Assembly (NCBI GenBank): GCA_964618975.1
Contig: CAZUDI010000038.1
Span: forward strand, 1-38,347
DNA: 38,347 nucleotides
Reading direction: 5' to 3'
From: CAZUDI01 sp964618975
GTDB taxonomy: Bacteria > Desulfobacterota > Desulfomonilia > UBA1062
The translations under genes and the position numbers were made by a program. The notes under the pieces are model-generated. The model ran no database searches. It saw only the letters and a program-made list of their open reading frames with translations, and was not told the DNA's origin. Below are positions 36,737-38,347 of this stretch, in pieces (positions within the stretch are counted from its first letter, which is position 1; every line of letters begins with the position of its first letter).

Positions 36737-38347
36737 TCAGTCCAGCACCTGACGCACCTTGAGGGCCAGGTCCTTCAGGGAGAAGGGCTTCTGGATGAAA
36801 TTGAGCCCCCGATCCAGGACCCCCTGGTGGGCAATGACATCGGCGGTATAGCCGGACATGAAGAGGTAGCGTGCCGCCGGCCTCAGCGAGTGGAGCCTCT
36901 CGGAGAGCTCCCGGCCGTTCATCTCCGGCATGACCACATCGGTGAGGACCAGGTGAATCTCAAGGCCTTCGGCCTCGGCGATGCGCAGGGCCTCCTGGGG
37001 CGTGGCGGCCGAGAGGACCGTGTAGCCCAGGTGCTGCAGCATCATCATGCCCATCTCCAGGAGCGTCGGGTCGTCCTCGACGATCAGGAGGGTCTCACCG
37101 CAGCTGCGGGGGATGTCCTCACCGGGTTGTGCCCTGGCCGCCAGGTCTATGGCGGCATGCAGCGGGAGGTAGATCCTGAAGGTGGTGCCCTGGCCCGGTT
37201 CGCTGTAGACGCTGATGAAGCCTTCGTTCTGCCTGACAGCCCCGTAGACGGTCGCCAGGCCCATCCCGCTGCCCTGCCCCAGCTCCTTGGTGGTGAAGAA
37301 GGGTTCGAAGACATGCTCCAGGGTCTGGCGGTCCATGCCGCAGCCGTCGTCGCTGACGGCCAGGAGCACGTGTTCCCCCGGGTTGCACTCGACGTGCGCG
37401 GTGCAATAGGCCTCGTCGAAGCTGGTCTTTGCCGTCTCGATGCTGATCCGGCCGACACCCCCGATCGCGTCCCGGGCATTGACGCACAGGTTGACCAGGA
37501 TCTGGTCGAGCTGGGAGGGGTCCATCCTGACCGTGCAGGGGCCCTCGCCCGGCCGCCAGACCAGCTCGATGTTTTCGCCGATGAGCCGCTGGATCATCTT
37601 GAGGATGTCCCCGACCGCCCGGTTGAGGTCAAACACCACCGGTTCGATGGTCTGTCTGCGGGCGAAGGCCAGCAGCTGACGGGTGAGATTGGCAGAGCGC
37701 TGGGCCGCGTCGAGGATCCTTTCCAGGTTCCTGCGGAAGGGGTCGGTGGGGCTCATGGCACCCAGGGCCAGCTCGGCATACCCCATGATGGCCCCCAGCA
37801 TGTTGTTGAAGTCATGGGCCACACCCCCGGCGAGGATGCCGACGGCCTCCAGCTTCTGGGACTGGTGCAGCTGCGTCTGCAGGTTCTCGCGCTCGGCCTG
37901 CGCCTGTCGGCGCTCGGTGATATCCCGGGCCACCCAGATGACCCGCTCTTCCGACAGGGGCGCAATACTGGAGGCAAACCACATCTGGCGCTGTCCGATC
38001 GTAAGCTCGTAATCCAGGAAGACCGGCGCCTTACGGGACAGGGCACCCCTGATGGCGCCCAGGAACTCGGCGGCCTTTTCCGGGGGGAAGAGCTCGTCGA
38101 GGGTCTTTCCCTGCACCTCGTCCGGCGGCCGGTACAGGAAGACCGTGTCGGTCGGTGCCACCTCGATGCAGCGGCCCTCCCCGTCGAAGATCAGGATCAC
38201 GTCGGTCATGGCCGCGAAGATGGACCGCAGCTTCCTTTCCGATTCCCGCAGGGCCTGCTCGGCCCGCTTGCGCTCGGTGATGTCCAGCGCGATCTCGAGC
38301 CGCACGTCGCGTCCATCCGTCCACCGGATGAGCTGGTCAACGATGGC
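36737..38347 (-). CDS. PAS hybrid sensor histidine kinase with receiver domain, N-terminus cut by window edge
   Basis: The frame is open to the window end (537 codons including stop), so the N-terminus is missing. It begins in the end of a PAS/PAC unit (IRWTDGRDVRLEI, DITERKRAE), then a complete PAS domain ending DITERRQAQ. The HisKA region holds the phospho-accepting His in GGVAHDFNNML (codon 37814-37816). The HATPase domain has an N box (LCVNARDAIGG), a G1 box (DDGCGMD), FEPFFTTK and a GSGMGLA motif. A C-terminal receiver has LLIVEDDP, the phospho-Asp in LTDVVMPEMNG (codon 36938-36940) and the lysine in QKPFS. No transmembrane segment is visible in the present part. Such NtrB-like HDFNN kinases sense cytoplasmic or redox cues; the signal is unknown. 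The output partner is not in the window. Confidence 0.93.
   Translation of the reverse strand, partial: AIVDQLIRWTDGRDVRLEIALDITERKRAEQALRESERKLRSIFAAMTDVILIFDGEGRCIEVAPTDTVFLYRPPDEVQGKTLDELFPPEKAAEFLGAIRGALSRKAPVFLDYELTIGQRQMWFASSIAPLSEERVIWVARDITERRQAQAERENLQTQLHQSQKLEAVGILAGGVAHDFNNMLGAIMGYAELALGAMSPTDPFRRNLERILDAAQRSANLTRQLLAFARRQTIEPVVFDLNRAVGDILKMIQRLIGENIELVWRPGEGPCTVRMDPSQLDQILVNLCVNARDAIGGVGRISIETAKTSFDEAYCTAHVECNPGEHVLLAVSDDGCGMDRQTLEHVFEPFFTTKELGQGSGMGLATVYGAVRQNEGFISVYSEPGQGTTFRIYLPLHAAIDLAARAQPGEDIPRSCGETLLIVEDDPTLLEMGMMMLQHLGYTVLSAATPQEALRIAEAEGLEIHLVLTDVVMPEMNGRELSERLHSLRPAARYLFMSGYTADVIAHQGVLDRGLNFIQKPFSLKDLALKVRQVLD

Overview
This is a GC-rich bacterial window with short AT-rich promoter islands. 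It carries an outer-membrane TonB system, so the host is Gram-negative. Gene content fits an anaerobic or microaerophilic Desulfobacterota-type (deltaproteobacterial) organism: a CobN/ChlID-like chelatase set tied to TonB uptake, a DUF3842 protein, hybrid PAS histidine kinases and carotene-desaturase-like flavoproteins. That assignment is an inference. A run of exactly 100 N flanked by an identical 55-bp sequence shows that this is a scaffolded draft assembly.

Layout. (1) 1-1183: a partial beta-class DNA methyltransferase whose target-recognition region is AT-rich and mosaic. (2) 1184-1961: mostly non-coding, ending in a perfect 41-bp palindrome. (3) 1962-19637, minus strand: fourteen tightly packed genes, most overlapping by 1-4 bases, read from the 19.6 kb end: DUF3842, a D-x-D-G-D-G repeat protein, ExbB, ExbD, TonB, TonB-dependent receptor, periplasmic binding protein, FecCD-type permease, ABC ATPase, CobN-like large chelatase subunit, ChlD-like and ChlI-like AAA+ subunits, and an ABC-2 ATPase/permease pair. 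A near-consensus sigma70 promoter precedes the first gene. (4) 20070-22307: CopA-type copper ATPase. (5) 22604-24739: secreted papain-family protease. (6) 25028-30498, plus strand: a promoter overlapped by a palindromic operator, three different FAD oxidoreductases and a TetR regulator. Each spacer holds copies of a dispersed repeat. (7) 30601-31243: assembly gap and a histidine-kinase gene remnant. (8) 31244-36624: GH13 glucanohydrolase, a frameshifted cysteine-rich membrane-protein gene, aquaporin Z, a small ORF and a short-chain dehydrogenase. (9) 36737-38347: a hybrid histidine kinase running off the window.

How the parts work together. The 17.7-kb operon looks like one complete system. 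A receptor energised by its own ExbBD-TonB brings in a metal chelate or tetrapyrrole, the binding-protein ABC importer moves it to the cytoplasm, and a CobN-ChlID-type ATP-dependent machine inserts or removes the metal. A separate ABC-2 exporter may expel a product. No tetrapyrrole biosynthesis gene is present, so salvage or dechelation (for example of heme or a corrinoid) is as plausible as cobalt insertion. The flavoenzyme-TetR cluster is the second candidate for an undescribed pathway, probably acting on isoprenoid or other lipid substrates.
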